A stretch of 64,000 nucleotides of DNA from Acorus gramineus (GCA_030737835.1 CM060847.1:19299246-19363245), one strand, 5' to 3'; positions 43,491-55,262 are shown, counted from the first letter of the stretch. A program made the numbers and translations. The notes: a model not told the origin generated them from the letters alone.

Positions 43491-43953
43491 GTGTGACATA
43501 GGCTCATTCTCATTGGAAAAATGGCTTTTTTATTGTTTGGTTCACCTTGGATAAAGTGATGATATGTGTTGGATAATGGATGGGTAAGAGTTTATAACTT
43601 TTTAAATAACATGTGTGACTAATTTAATAGATATGACAGTTTTTAGAATGTGTATTTTTAAGATGACAAAGAAGTGTATTTTTATTCATCGGCATAAATA
43701 GGCCTTGATAAGTTCCTTAGAAAAGTTATCTAGACATAGCTATCCTGGTTTATTCAGGAAAAATAAACAGCAAATAAAGGTTAATCTTTAGTATTCACCC
43801 ACCCCTATTCTCTGTTAATTCTCTACCACAAACAGAGGTAAGAGAATATGGAGCTACACAAAAAGTTACAAAGGTGAAGAAGGATTCAAGAAGAAGATGA
43901 GCTTGAACAATCGCGCGCATAAAGACAGCAACAAAATAGTATAGACTACTTCC
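43491..43953. other. Intergenic DNA upstream of LINE-6
   Basis: AT-rich, no coding signal seen. The last 100 bases, purine-rich with AAGAAGAAG, may be the LINE-6 5' leader. Confidence 0.35.
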
Positions 43954-44463
43954 ATGGCTGCTCCTTCTCCCACAATTTCTAATGAGGCTACCCTAGAGTC
44001 CCCCAAGGCCCCTCTTCCCCCCAACCCTCCCACTGCTCCCTCCTCTTTACCCTCCCCTCTTACAGCTCCCCAACCTTCAAATCCCCAGTCCCAAGCTCCT
44101 TTTCTTCCCTCTACTACCCGATCTCCTCAACCTCCTAATCCTTATCACACGAAGGTTCCTATTTCATTTGATACCTCCTCTTTGATGGTTCCATATTCAT
44201 CTCTGCCCACCGAAGCTCAAGCAGTAAAGGTAGCACAAAAATCTAAATATGTTTCTCCTTCCATGCAAGATATTGACAGTGATCCATCCCTCCAAGTTTT
44301 GCTCCATCCAGAGCATGTCAGCCAACAGCCCTTTACTCAGGTTCCTAATGAAAAAGTCAAGCGCAATAAGAAGTCAACCTCTACCCCCTCTATTCAGACT
44401 CCTTCAAACTCTAAGCATAAGAGGAAATCTCAGAAAGCTCAGGGGCAGGCTAAGGCCTGCTGA
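43954..44463 (+). pseudogene. LINE ORF1 C-terminal part
   Basis: A 169-codon frame, Pro/Ser/Thr-rich for 100 residues then Lys-rich (EKVKRNKKSTST, then KHKRKSQKAQGQAKAC). It overlaps no domain I recognise, but it lies just upstream of the ORF2 endonuclease start (32 bases), the usual ORF1 position. The N-terminal RNA-binding part is absent. Confidence 0.5.
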
Positions 44464-44594
44464 TGTTACCTCTTCTCCTCAATTTTGTTTCTTTATGGAT
44501 TGCACATTTTGGAATATTCGTGGTATCAGCAGTCGAGAGAAACAATTGGATGTTAAGAAATTTTTTACCAGGCTTGCTTCTCCCATTTTTGGTT

Positions 44595-44925
44595 CTAGTT
44601 GAAACCAAAGTTGAGGACTTCAATGCTCAATCCCCCAACTTTCTCATGAGAGAAACGAATTTCATTGAAATCTCCCCCAAGAATCCACTTAGCTGAACCA
44701 ATGTTGGATGCTAAGGCTTCAAGGTCCTTCCACAGAGTTTTCCTTTCAGCCACTGAGTTAGAAGCATAGACAGTGGTTAAGAAATAAGGGATGATATCTG
44801 AATTTTTTGGAGAGATCTTACAATGTAGATATTGAGTCAAGAATGAAATTTGATCAACTTTCACCTTTGAGCTGTCCCATAAGAACATAATTCTACCTCT
44901 GGTCGTATGCACCATTTTAATCAGT
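44595..44925 (-). pseudogene. Inverted endonuclease segment of LINE-6
   Basis: The minus frame 44915-44595 reads RGRIMFLWDSSKVKVDQISF, then LTTVYASNSVAERKTLWKDL, then WILGGDFNEIRFSHEKVGG: the middle of a LINE endonuclease. The parts that should precede and follow it are on the plus strand on either side. The right breakpoint is near 44925 and the left near 44623. Confidence 0.85.
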
Positions 44926-46303
44926 GCATTTCAAATTGCAGACTCCCATACATGAGAACTATTGGGCCTCTCCATACTTGGAGCAACAATCAGGAGAACA
45001 GAATCATGAGCAAACTTGATAGGGTTCTAGTAAACCTCAAATGGATTCAAGATCTTGCAGACAACTTTGTATAGACCTCTTCTCCTGGTCTAACTGATCA
45101 TGCTATTATGCCTGTGTCATTTGGAGCTTTATTTTTTTTCGATCGGAGTCGCTAAAATTTTGGCTTTTAGGTACCTGTGGGAGTTGGAGTACTCTAATTG
45201 AAAATCTAACTGCATATTATGGCTCCTGGTACCGTTTTGTACTACCAATAAAATTTTTATCGAATTCCGGTAACGTTTTAAAAAATATACAGTTCTGAAC
45301 CGTATCCGGGTTTTGAGAGTTCCTGGTTTGGTTGGTCGAATAGTGCTAGATATTTTGGTGAATATGGTGACCTTTGCTAACCTCACCACCCCTTGCTTAA
45401 TGGTTAAGCAACCCCTTGGTTATTTTTTAGTGTTAGAGGGTGAGACTAGGTTATGTTTACCTCCCTCTTTTTCCATTACACTCACCCCCCCCCCCCCCCA
45501 AGAGAACTTTTTGGGGCTCTCTCTCTCTCTCGTCTCTCCCTCTCCCTCTCCCTCTCTGTTTTTTTTTTTTGTGTGTGTGTCATTCAAGAAGGAAAAGAAG
45601 AAGAAGAAGCACAAGAGAAAGTGCAAGAAGGTCAGTGTGTGTGTTGTTGTTGAGGTGGTTGTTGTTGATTCCCTTCTCTCTATCTCCCTCTCATGCCCCT
45701 TTTACCCCCCCCCCCATGTTTTCAGCCATGAAAGGCTTGAGGAGATGCTGATGAGGTGGTGGTTGAGGTGGTCGTGGGTGTGTCGAGAGCCCCGCATCTC
45801 CCCATTTCCCTCCCCCTCTTTTGGTAAGGCAGATCTCTGTCTTGTAAAGATCTCTGTAAAACTAGTATTTAGAAGCATATTTTTGGGATTGTGTCCTCAT
45901 GTGATATGATCCTTCATGTGTCTATATATTATATATGAAATTTGGGGTCATTATGATATCTGTGTTGTAAGTTAGAACCTGTTTTACATGGCCTAATCAG
46001 ATTCATGTGGGCATTGACCCGCTTCTAGAAATATTTTATTTCGGGGTTGTAAAGGCAAAATAAGGTTATGATGTCTTCATGGATTATGATCCCAACATGT
46101 CAGAGAATGTGTATGATTTATTTCATAATTTTTGAAAGTGTATTTGGTGTTGTGGAGATCAAATAGTAGGGCTGGTTGCAGCAGGTTTAGCAGTTTTGCT
46201 CGATTGTGTGTCAAGGAGTTGTTATGCATGTTGTGGAAACTATCAAGAGTTGGGTAGTCTTTGTTTGAAGTACTCACCCCTTTTGATGCCTTTGCCTTGC
46301 AGA

Positions 46304-46339
46304 TCTCGTCGGTTGGATGCGCGAGGACCCGGGTATCGG
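46304..46339 (+). other. 36-nt exon-like block in LTR A
   Basis: Between TTGCCTTGCAG and GTGAGTGG, exactly 36 nt, only about two thirds identical to the block in the Gag-only element. Upstream donor-like GGTAAGG at 45823-45829. Confidence 0.5.
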
Positions 46340-47787
46340 TGAGTGGTTCGATCCAACCCTTTGAAAAGCGTTGGATGCACGTAGTCTTGCGTCACTCATC
46401 CGTTGGGTACCCTGATTATACTACCTATTTAGATAAGTAGTATGGTCACATCTAACCCAAAATATTCTCGATATTTGCCTGCTAGGTTTGTATAGCTCGT
46501 ATATTGCGTAGAACCCCTATTCTACCATATACTGGCCTATGTATTGTATTCATGTATGAATAATTGTGTTTTCATGCGCCCTTCTTGTTTGGGCATGTAT
46601 TTTCGTATGAGTTTTATGGATGTATAGAATATGGCATGCCTTAGGTAGTCCCTATTAATGATACTACCATATTAATTGTAATATCCAGCATGATTAAGCC
46701 TGGGTTAATAACGGGCACATGCCTAATATTCCCTTGCGATAAGGCTTCAGTGCGTGGTGTGGTTGTTGCGCCCATGCTAATGGGGCAAAGTTATGACCAA
46801 CTTAATGAGATGATAAGCTCTCTCTCGCCATCTCTCTTTGTACGAACTGAGTAAGTAGATGCGGTTCCTACTTGACTCAGGTTCGTTTGGGAATATTGGT
46901 ATGCACCTGTTAGTGCACGAGATCGCGCTTGACCCTTCCTTTTTTTTGTTGGTGATATCCAACGCATGTTAGAGTATATTTTGTATGTTTATATGATTAG
47001 TGCCCTCATATGCATGTGTAGTTAGACCTTGCCTTGTATGTATGTTGCATGATGTGTTGTTTATGCCATATACTCATGTTAGGAAGAACCCCCTATAGTT
47101 AATCATATGTTATTGTGCATGTGGATCAAGTTCCTTCGGTGATATAATTCTCCTGTAATATATAAGCGCAAGTTGAAACTGATTAGGCCTATCTGAAATA
47201 CGCATGGGTATGACCCGCTATCGGGTTCTACCCTGTTAGTTAGAGCGCTAGCAATGTAATCGCCCCCTTGCATCCGAGTGATGCATTTGACTGGAATTCA
47301 GGAGAATTCATTGTCATATCGGTTTTGTTAAGCGGGTGGTTTTGAGTTTAAACAAGGCCTACCCGTGCTAGGCGTGTGTATGAACCGCCTGTTGGGTTAT
47401 GCCCTTGACTATTTCTGCACGAGTGTAGAGTTAACTCCTTGCGTCTGAGAGACGCATTTGCATGGGAGTTCAAGGGTATTCGATATCATCGATATATGAC
47501 TATCGAGAGTAGTTGACCTACGTGGATCGCATTGTGTGCATGAAATCGTTCTCCCCTTCATCAGATCCGCATTGAAGCTGCCCGATTTTGAAGCTATTCT
47601 GACAGAGGGCTCCCACCCGTAGGTACTACCGATGCGTTCGGCAGATGTACTGATCATGGGACATGGGAGTATACCAGGTAGAAGCTACTCGGGAGAGGGC
47701 TATCGGATGATGAAGGGTGTAGAGCCGTTGGATTTTCCCCCAGCAGTCCCGTGTCACCCTTAGGGGTGAGGGTGAGGGTGAGTTGAA

Positions 47788-47805
47788 GTCACGTGATCAC
47801 GTGAC
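47788..47805 (+). repeat. Perfect 18-nt palindrome after a GGGTGA repeat (LTR A)
   Basis: GTCACGTGATCACGTGAC follows GGGGTGAGGGTGAGGGTGAG (47763-47782). The 18-nt site contains two CACGTG-related (G-box core) halves and occupies the place of the hairpin in the other LTRs. Confidence 0.65.
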
Positions 47806-50363
47806 CCTTTTACCTATCAAGCGTACTTCAGGTAAGATTTGCCTAACGCCTCGAGGTATCGTAGTGACATCTCTACCTCGTAGCGGAGGGACTGGTTTTT
47901 TAGGTTATCCAGTAACACTAGGTGTTATGGTTAACCTTTGTTTCTCCCTGGGTGTCCCAGGACTTTCCCTTCGGGCAGGGGCGGGGGATGAGGTGAAGTG
48001 TTATATATGTGTCACTTTTAGCCTTCTGGTAACCATTGGAGCATTCTGGCAGTTTTTGAGTTTTTTCGTTTTTCGATCGGAACCGCTAAAATTTTGGACT
48101 GTTAGCTATCATCCTGAGTTTGAGGACTCCGATTGAAAATCTAACTGCATATTATGTGTCCTGGTGCCATTTCAAGCCACTCACGAAAATTTCATCGAGT
48201 TCCGGTAACGTTCAGAATTTCACAGTTCCGGGGCGTATCCGGGTTTTGACCGAGCGAGAAGTCATTGGGAAAGTTGACTTGGTCAAAGTGGGCCCATGAC
48301 TTGGTCAACCCCTTTTGTTTTTTTGTGTGGTTGGGTTGACCCAAGTCAAAGCTCACTTAAGCTCACCTAATCCTCTCTTAAACCCTAATTAAACCTAGTT
48401 AACCCTAATCTAAGTGTGGGGTTATATTTAAGTGAATCTAAAATATCTCCCCCACTATTCATCATCTTCCCCATTTAGATTTCTCTCTCCCCCTCTCTCT
48501 TTTCTTTGTTTTGACCTAGCTAGAGGGGTTAAAATAAAAAAACACAAAGAATAGAAAGGTTAGATCTTGTCCCGATCTATCTACCGGTGGTCTCGGATTC
48601 GAGTTCCCACTTGTTTGACCCCCTCTTATCCCCTCTTTTCTCCTCTGATTTCAGCCATCTCGAGGGCTGAGGGAGATCGTGGTGGTGGTGGTCCTTGAAG
48701 AGGTGTTTCGGTGCACGAAGAGCTCCCGGTCCCCTTCCCTTCCTTTCCTCTCCTAGGGTAAGCTCTCTTTCCTTCCTTTTCTTGCTTAGATGAATGTTAG
48801 GAGGGTGGTTTTGAGTGTGGATGGTGGTGGGTGGTTGTTGGCGGCGGTTGGTGGCGGTTGGAGGCCATGGGTGGCCGTCGGGGTGAGTGGGAGGCTGTCT
48901 CGGGTAGACTGGCAGGCAGGCAGGTAGCACAGGCAGGCGCAGGGCTGGGCGCTGTCGGGCGTGCTGGCAGAGCAGCGCGGGCGTGCGCGCGGGCGTGCGC
49001 ACGGGCGTGCGCGCGGGTGGAGCAGGAGCGTGCGGGTGCTGCGTGCTGGGCGCCGTGCGGGGGCTTGCGCGCGGGGCGCTGCGCAGAGGCGCAGTGCGTG
49101 CTGCGCGCAGGGGGCCGCGTGCGGATGCTACGCGCAGGGCACCGTGCGGAGGCGTGCGCGCGGAGAGCTGCGCAGAGGCGCAGGCGTGCTGTGCGCGCGC
49201 AGTGAGGCGAACCGGTGGTGCGCGCGGGGTGCGCGCGGGGTGAGGTGCTGGGGCGCAGGGCGTGCGGGTGTGCGCGCGAGTGCTGCGCTGGGGCGCAGTG
49301 AGCGCGCGGTGCACCCGGGGGGACTCGGCAGGGTGTCCGGGCGTGCAGGCTGGGCTCGGCAGTGCGTCTGGGCGCGCGGGCCGGGGCTCGGCTGTGCGCC
49401 CGGGGCGGGTGGCCGTGCGCACGGCTGCCCGGGGGTTTGGGATTGAGTTGGGGTGCTCGGGCTCGCGTGCGTACGGGCCGTATGTACGTTTGCCCGAGTG
49501 TTGTGTATTTTTAGTGTATTTTTGGTGTATTTGTGTATTTTACTCACCAAGTTGATTACCCTGTCTTGCAGATCTTGACGGACGGTCGCGCGACGACCCG
49601 GTTTTTGGTGAGTGGTACAATCCAACCCAGTAGGGAGGCGCTATATGCACTTGGGCGTATACCGTCCTCCCCTGGGGCACCGCAGTTGATATTAACTTGT
49701 TAACATGTAATCCATGCAAGCATGATTAGTGTGTAGAATGCATGCCACCCTAGACTTTGTATGTTAGGGACTTGCACCCTTAGGATATGTGTAAGGGCCA
49801 TGCATCCTGTCACCTTGTTCTCATGATAGGAAGCCTCGACCTATGCATGTGTCCTACTAGTTTGATTTATTAAATTAAATGTGAATTTATGACTATTATC
49901 ATGCCTTAGGGAATATTAAGGGGCCTTGCGAGGTCAACATTGAGACCCGGGCTAGGGTACTCCGTGTTCCTTGTTTGGTTGTCGGGATGTCCTATATGGG
50001 GACCTCATGATGCCCTCCCAAGGGTTCTTTTCCCAATATTATTGCATCTTGGTTATGCGCCTTGGAGGAATTCTGAAGAATTCAAGACATTAGAGTTGTT
50101 GAGATGTGTTGTCGACGGATCCGAGTGGATCATATGCGCATGGATAGGCTGTTCTGTTCCCTTCGTTGGATCCGTGTAGAGACTGCCCCGGCGTTAGAAA
50201 GGCTGTCCCGTGGAGGGCTCCCATCAGTAGGCACCTCCTGATTTGGGACGGACTGTGCTGAATGTGGGAGTGGCCAAGCGGCCTACGGAGTGGGGAGAGA
50301 CTATCGGTGGACCAAGGGTGACCAACAGCCTAGTCAGTCCCAATATCCCATGTCACCATATTG

Positions 50364-50416
50364 AGGGGTGAGGGTGAGGGTGAGGGTGTGGTGGGTCGGC
50401 GATGTAGCGACCCACC
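50364..50416 (+). other. G-rich (GGGTGA)n tract and 9-bp hairpin in LTR B
   Basis: GGGGTGAGGGTGAGGGTGAGGG has four runs of three or more G within 22 bases, enough for an intramolecular G-quadruplex. It is followed by stem GGTGGGTCG / CGACCCACC around the loop GCGATGTAG. The unit is repeated 105 bases on (hairpin 50497-50521). Confidence 0.6.
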
Positions 50417-50646
50417 AGATTTGTATAAGGATGATTATCAGCCTTGTAAGTCCCAATATCCTATGTCACCTATTGAGGGGTGAGGGTGAGGGTGTGGTGG
50501 GTCGGCGATGTGACGACCCACTGGATTGTGTTGTTTCCTGCCACTTTGAGGCTTGATTATTTATTTGTGGTTAATATAATTGTGATGCATGGGTTGTGCT
50601 GTTCACTGAGCGTGTGGCTCACCCCTCGCATAATATTTTTCTCCAG

Positions 50647-50699
50647 TGATTACCGAGGCGGACTTGAAGGAGGAGCTCCCCGAGAGACTGCACCAGTAG
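50647..50699 (+). other. Putative final exon in LTR B
   Basis: After TTTTTCTCCAG the frame that is in phase with the 36-nt block reads VITEADLKEELPERLHQ and stops at 50697-50699. The minus-strand LTR (7376-7324) encodes VITEEDLKEELPERLHQ. Of five base differences between the two, four are synonymous. No start codon in frame was found upstream, so coding is unproven. Confidence 0.35.
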
Positions 50700-53600
50700 C
50701 GGAGTAGCGCCACGTCCCTCGAGTTTTAGAGGCCATCAGCATCCTTTTGATTGTATGTATATATTTTCGTGCTTGGGCACCCAGTTTGGATTGTATTTGG
50801 ATGTTTGTGTGTATATTGGCTCTCACAGGACATTTGATTATGTATCGAGTCTGTAGTATGTTTTTGGATTACAGACTCAGTCTTTTAGCTTCCGCTATCT
50901 GTGTATATATCATGTCAGCCTTGCTTTCATCTGTGTTGTTGTCATTTTAGTTGTTGTTTAGAGTGATTTATTGATCTCCTGTATAGACTACTGATATCAT
51001 GTATACACTTGCCGCGTCCCGGGGACGGCCACCCTGGGGCGTGACATGAAGTCACATCGCCGCGTGACCCATTCGTTGTTCGTCCGTTCCCATAGTTGTT
51101 GGGTCCGGTTATGTATCGATTTTCAAAGACATCGTTGGGCAGTTATCTCGATGTAGATAATCCAGTAGTGTTGTGTGGACCAGTAATTCCGCATCTCTTC
51201 GACAAACGGTATGGTCTCTCCCCAAGAGTCCCAAGAGTCTCCCTCCGGGAGTGAGGGTGAGGGTGAAGTTGGTCACACTGCCGCGTGACCTTGTTATCCA
51301 TTGGATTTCTACCCATGTTTTTCCTTGAAAGGAAATCGCCTTACTATTGAATTGTTGTAATGGTGTTTGGTTTCCAGCAACTCATTGAGCTTGTAGCTCA
51401 CACCTCGCATATTGCCTCTTCCACAAGAGCGGTGTTGGGCGTGGAGCTGGAGCTTCCCTGTGGTGGGGTTCGAGTGCTTGCAGTGTCCCATCTGGTGATT
51501 GGCGAGCGTGAGGATGTCAGCAGTCCTAGTGTCATTTATGTATTTGAAATCGTGCATGTTGCACTTATTGTACTTTATTTAGACTAGACTTGGCTCTCAT
51601 AGGACAGTGATTATGTATTCGAGTCTGTAATAATGTTTTTGGTTTACAGACTTATTGATATTTTATGTTTCCACATTTTAGTTGAATTATCAGCTATCAT
51701 TGTTTTGCCAGCTTTGTGTGTTATTTATTGGAGTCATTGTTGACCTCTTGTACTTGATAGATGATACTTTATATACTGCCACGTCTTGGGGACGGCCGCC
51801 GTGGGGCGTGACACATGCACCCCTGCAAATCATTGTTAACCCCTCTATCCCTTCAGGTCCTCAACCATTAAAGTACTTAAACGCATGGGAAACTCATCAT
51901 AGTTTTGAAGAGGTGATAAAAAAATCATGGAACCAACCTTTCTGTTGTACCCCCATGTACATCCTTGCCAAAATGCTCCATCACTTAAAAGTGGTTCTTA
52001 AGGATTGGAATAAAGAGATTTTCGGGCCAATTCAAGATGATCTTCACCAATACAAACAAAAACTTGAAAGGGCCCAGCTTAAAGTCCTCCAATTCCCTTA
52101 GAACCTTTCTTTCATCTGGGAAGAGGCCTCAATGAAGGAGGATTACTTATCTTTTCTTCGCAAAGAATAACTGTTATTGCTATTGAAATCCAAACAAGTG
52201 TAGCTCAAAGAAGGAGACAGAAACACAAAGTTCTTTTATTCTTCCATTAAAGCCCGTGCATCTCATAATACCATCAAAAAAGTTAAATTAAAGAATGGTG
52301 AATTCTCCTCATATCCCACCGAGGTAAAATCCTATGTTGTCTCTCTTTACAAATCTTTGCTTCTGAGGTATCAATCCCCTCTCCTCCAGCCACTTTGAGT
52401 GCTGATGACCAATCTCTGCTCACTGCCCCAGTTATTGACAAAGAAATCAAAGCGGCTTTGTTCTCTATTAAGCCCCTTAGTAGTCTCGGCTAGAATGGCT
52501 TTCCTGCTCACTTCTTTCAGGTTTTCTGGCATCTAGTAAAAGAATACTTAACCAAGGCAATCAGTTCTTTCTTTCAGACAGGCTACCTCCTGAAGCAGCT
52601 AAACCACACATTCATATCTCTGGTCTCTAAGTCAAAGGAAGATGGTCTCTTGAAGCATTCTGCCCAATTTCCTTATGTAATGTCACTTACATGACCATCA
52701 CAAAAATTCTTGCAGACAAAATGCAACTGGTTCTCCCAAAGGTGATCCTCCCGCACCAATCTGCCTTCATAAAGGGTCGTAATATCGTTCATAGTAATCT
52801 ACTAGCTCACAAGTTAGTTACATATATGAACACTTAGTCCGTGAAAAGGAAAGCCTGTATTAAAGTTGACCTTCAAAAGGCCTTTGACAGTGTCAACTGG
52901 ACCTGCCTCGAGGAGGTAATGAAGAGCTTAAACTTCCCTCTTCTCTGGATAAACCTTGTTCTTCAATGTGTCCAATATACCACTTTCTCTATTTTAGTGA
53001 ATGGCAGCCCTAATGGTTTCATTAGTTCTTCTTGTGGCCTAAGGGAAGGAGACCCCCTTTCTCCCCTTCCCTTTGTTATTGTCATGAATGCGCTCTCTTG
53101 TACCTTGGAGGATAAAATAAATGAAAACTCTCTGGGGAAGTTTCTTAACTCCATTCTGAATGTATCTCACTTGATCTTTGCTGATGATCTAATAATTTTC
53201 ACGGATTGCTCTTCTTCCTCTGCTTGGAATATGCAATAGACATTCGCTGAATTTGCTCGATCTTCTAACCTCTCCCTCAACCCTTCAAAAACCCAGCTGT
53301 TCTGCACCTCCAACAGCGAAGAGTTCTCTACCATACTTGGTATTCTACTAACTGCTTTCCCGGTTAAACATCTTGGATTGCCACTTTAGACTAGCACACT
53401 TACTCACTCGGCCTGCGCTCCCTTGATTGACAAGGTGAGGAAAAAACTTTAGTCTTGGACTAGTGTCCTCTTGTCCAAAGTAGGCAGACTTGAGCTTGTA
53501 AATTCATTGTTAATTAGCTATAGTCTCTATTGGTCCTCGGGATTTTTCTTGCTGAGGAAGACAATAAAAGTCATAGAGCAAATGAAACGAAATTTACTCT

Positions 53601-54682
53601 GGGCTGATAATGTGGGTTCACCAAAAATACATGTTGTTAGCTGGGACTGTGATTGCCTTCCAAAAATTGAAGTACGACTGGGAGTAATGAGGCTAGCCGA
53701 TTGCAATTCTGCTTCCATGGGGGTCAGATTCTGGGAAATAGCTTCCAAATCACCTTCACTTTGGGCATCCTAGATGAGAAGAAGATACCTTAAGCTAGAT
53801 AAAAACATCTAGACAACAGCTATACTGTCTGGAGGCTCCTCTGTTTGGAAAAAAAATTCTTAGCTCTTCATCATCGCTTAGGTCCCAAACGAAGTTCATT
53901 ATCTTCGAAGGCTCCTCGATAAACTTATGGGACAATCCATGGCTCAAGGGCCATGGCCTTAAGCACCACTTTCATGGCCAGATCTCTCTAAATTGGGGTC
54001 CTCCCATTCTCTCTACTGTCCATAGCATCATTCAAGATGGTCACTGAAAGAAGCCCTCTAGATGGCCGTGTGAATTCGATGCTGCCTAGGATGAAATTTC
54101 ACAATTGGAGGTTGGCAGACATGGTCCAGACATCCTGATTTGGACAGGCCACAAAACAGGCATTGTTAGCCTGGAATCAAGTACACAACTGTAGACCACC
54201 AGCCCGTCTGGTCTCAGACTCTATGGCAGCCATCTCACCCCCCCCCCCCCTCCCCAATTCAGTTTTTGTGTTGGCAAGCCATTTTGAATCGTCTTCCCAC
54301 TCTTGATAGGCTTCACAAAAGAAATCTTGTCCCAAACATGCGTTGTCCTCTCTGTCAAAGGGGTGATGAGTCTAGTACCCATCTTTTCCTCCTTTGCTTC
54401 TATTCCGCATATGTATGGTCAGCCATTTTCAAGACCTTGGGAATCACTGGAACACATCACTTTGATCTAGGAGCTCGATCAGGCTGGTTCATTTCCTGTG
54501 CAAAATGTGAAGAAGAAAAGCGAGTTCTTCACTTCCTTTTGGTCTACACTGTATGGTCAATATGGAAGTCCCGAAAAGATAAGATTTTCAAGAACTCTTC
54601 TACTCCCAAATCCTTGTTGGTTAATCAAATCATTCGAGCAACCAGTAGTAGATTCTCGATGTGGAAGTAAAAATCCGCAATA

Positions 54683-55262
54683 TGACACGTGTCACGGCAA
54701 GACGGATATAGGCCATCACACTTTGGGCCCACAAATCTGGATCCGAATCTATAATGTCATGATGATACTCTCGAATACGCTGGCGCGATTAGATCAAGGG
54801 TCTAGTCGGACAGTTAGACACCTCGCAGACAAATGTCACCTTGAGTAGTTAAGACACGATCAGATTAGAGGTCTGGTCGGACGACCTTACTCCTCGTGAA
54901 CGAGTAGGGAAGAAAAGACCAGACAAGAGGTCTGGTCGGGCAATCTTTCACCTCGTAGATGTACTCGAAGACGTAACATACACACGAGCAGGCCAAAGGG
55001 CCATGAGCATACTAAAGAAACGGTCAAAGGATCATAAACGCCTGTAACTGCCAGGCGGACAGTTAAGGCTCACTAATTGTGCGACGTGAGCACGACGTGC
55101 CTCTTGAACACGCGGGGGTTTCCACCCAAATCGCCCACTAAGTATTCAATGAAGAGACGGTTATACCAGCCAAAGAATAGTGGTAGTGGCAACTAGCCGA
55201 GGTGACCCTATAAAACGAGAAGTAACTCATCAGCTGCAAAGTTTCCCTCTTTCTACCTTAAA
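54683..55262. repeat. LTR-like stretch with diverged short repeats
   Basis: Starts near TGACACGTGTCA (54684), a 12-nt palindrome. It contains three diverged units GGTCT(G/A)GTCGG...CACCTCGTAGA at about 54800, 54871 and 54930 (spacing 60-70), a TATAAAACGAG box near 55210 and a CT-rich leader. Resembles a promoter half of an LTR; no partner copy in the window. Confidence 0.45.

Larger units (their letters stand above)
47999..51046 (+). mobile_element. Solo LTR B (3048 bp), nested in LTR A
   Basis: Target duplication TGAAG at 47994-47998 and 51047-51051; TGTTATATATGTG...GGGGCGTGACA. Same subfamily as 6975-10161, opposite orientation. It holds a GC-rich segment (about 48900-49440, source of the long spurious frames 48577-49625), the 36-nt block 49572-49607, two GGGTGA tracts each followed by a hairpin (50390-50416 and 50497-50521), and a final exon-like segment 50647-50699. 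Confidence 0.95.
45104..51813 (+). mobile_element. Solo LTR A (own length about 3.66 kb), in LINE-6
   Basis: Target duplication CATGC at 45099-45103 and 51814-51818. It starts TATTATGCCTGTGTCAT (the usual TG mutated to TA; otherwise aligned with TGTTATATATGTGTCAC) and ends GGGGCGTGACA. It is a diverged relative of the other large LTRs: it lacks the GC-rich core but keeps the 36-nt block (46304-46339), its donor (45824) and the G-rich repeat plus hairpin. A 14-C run and CT-rich tracts (45480-45700) create spurious frames. Solo LTR B is nested at 47999-51046. Confidence 0.9.
43954..54670 (+). mobile_element. LINE-6: long copy with inverted endonuclease piece and nested solo LTRs
   Basis: Order: end of ORF1 (43954-44463), ORF2 start at 44495 with MDCTFWNIRGISSREKQLD (endonuclease N-terminus), an inverted piece (about 44623-44925), the endonuclease C-terminus (SKLDRVLVN, then SPGLTDHA) to 45103, the solo LTRs 45104-51813, ORF2 resumed at 51819 (PLQIIV), reverse transcriptase (about 52400-53240, KVDLQKAFDSVNW and FADDLIIF), a post-polymerase segment (53470-53770, LLSKVGRLELVNSLLI) and a zinc-binding domain (54266-54400, CPLCQRGDESSTHLFLLC). 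Many stops; no poly(A) or RNase H found at its end, so the 3' part is lost. The catalytic ADD of the polymerase is intact in this copy. Confidence 0.88.

Noticed and set aside
45313-45909. A 198-codon frame and overlapping Pro/Ser-rich frames.
   Set aside because: Caused by poly-C and CT-rich low-complexity sequence in LTR A; no domain, no relation to transcription signals.
46280-46345. GTGGTTCGATCCAACC looked like the T-arm of a tRNA gene.
   Set aside because: No cloverleaf partner arms upstream; the phrase belongs to the LTR block after the 36-nt exon-like segment and recurs in all LTR copies.
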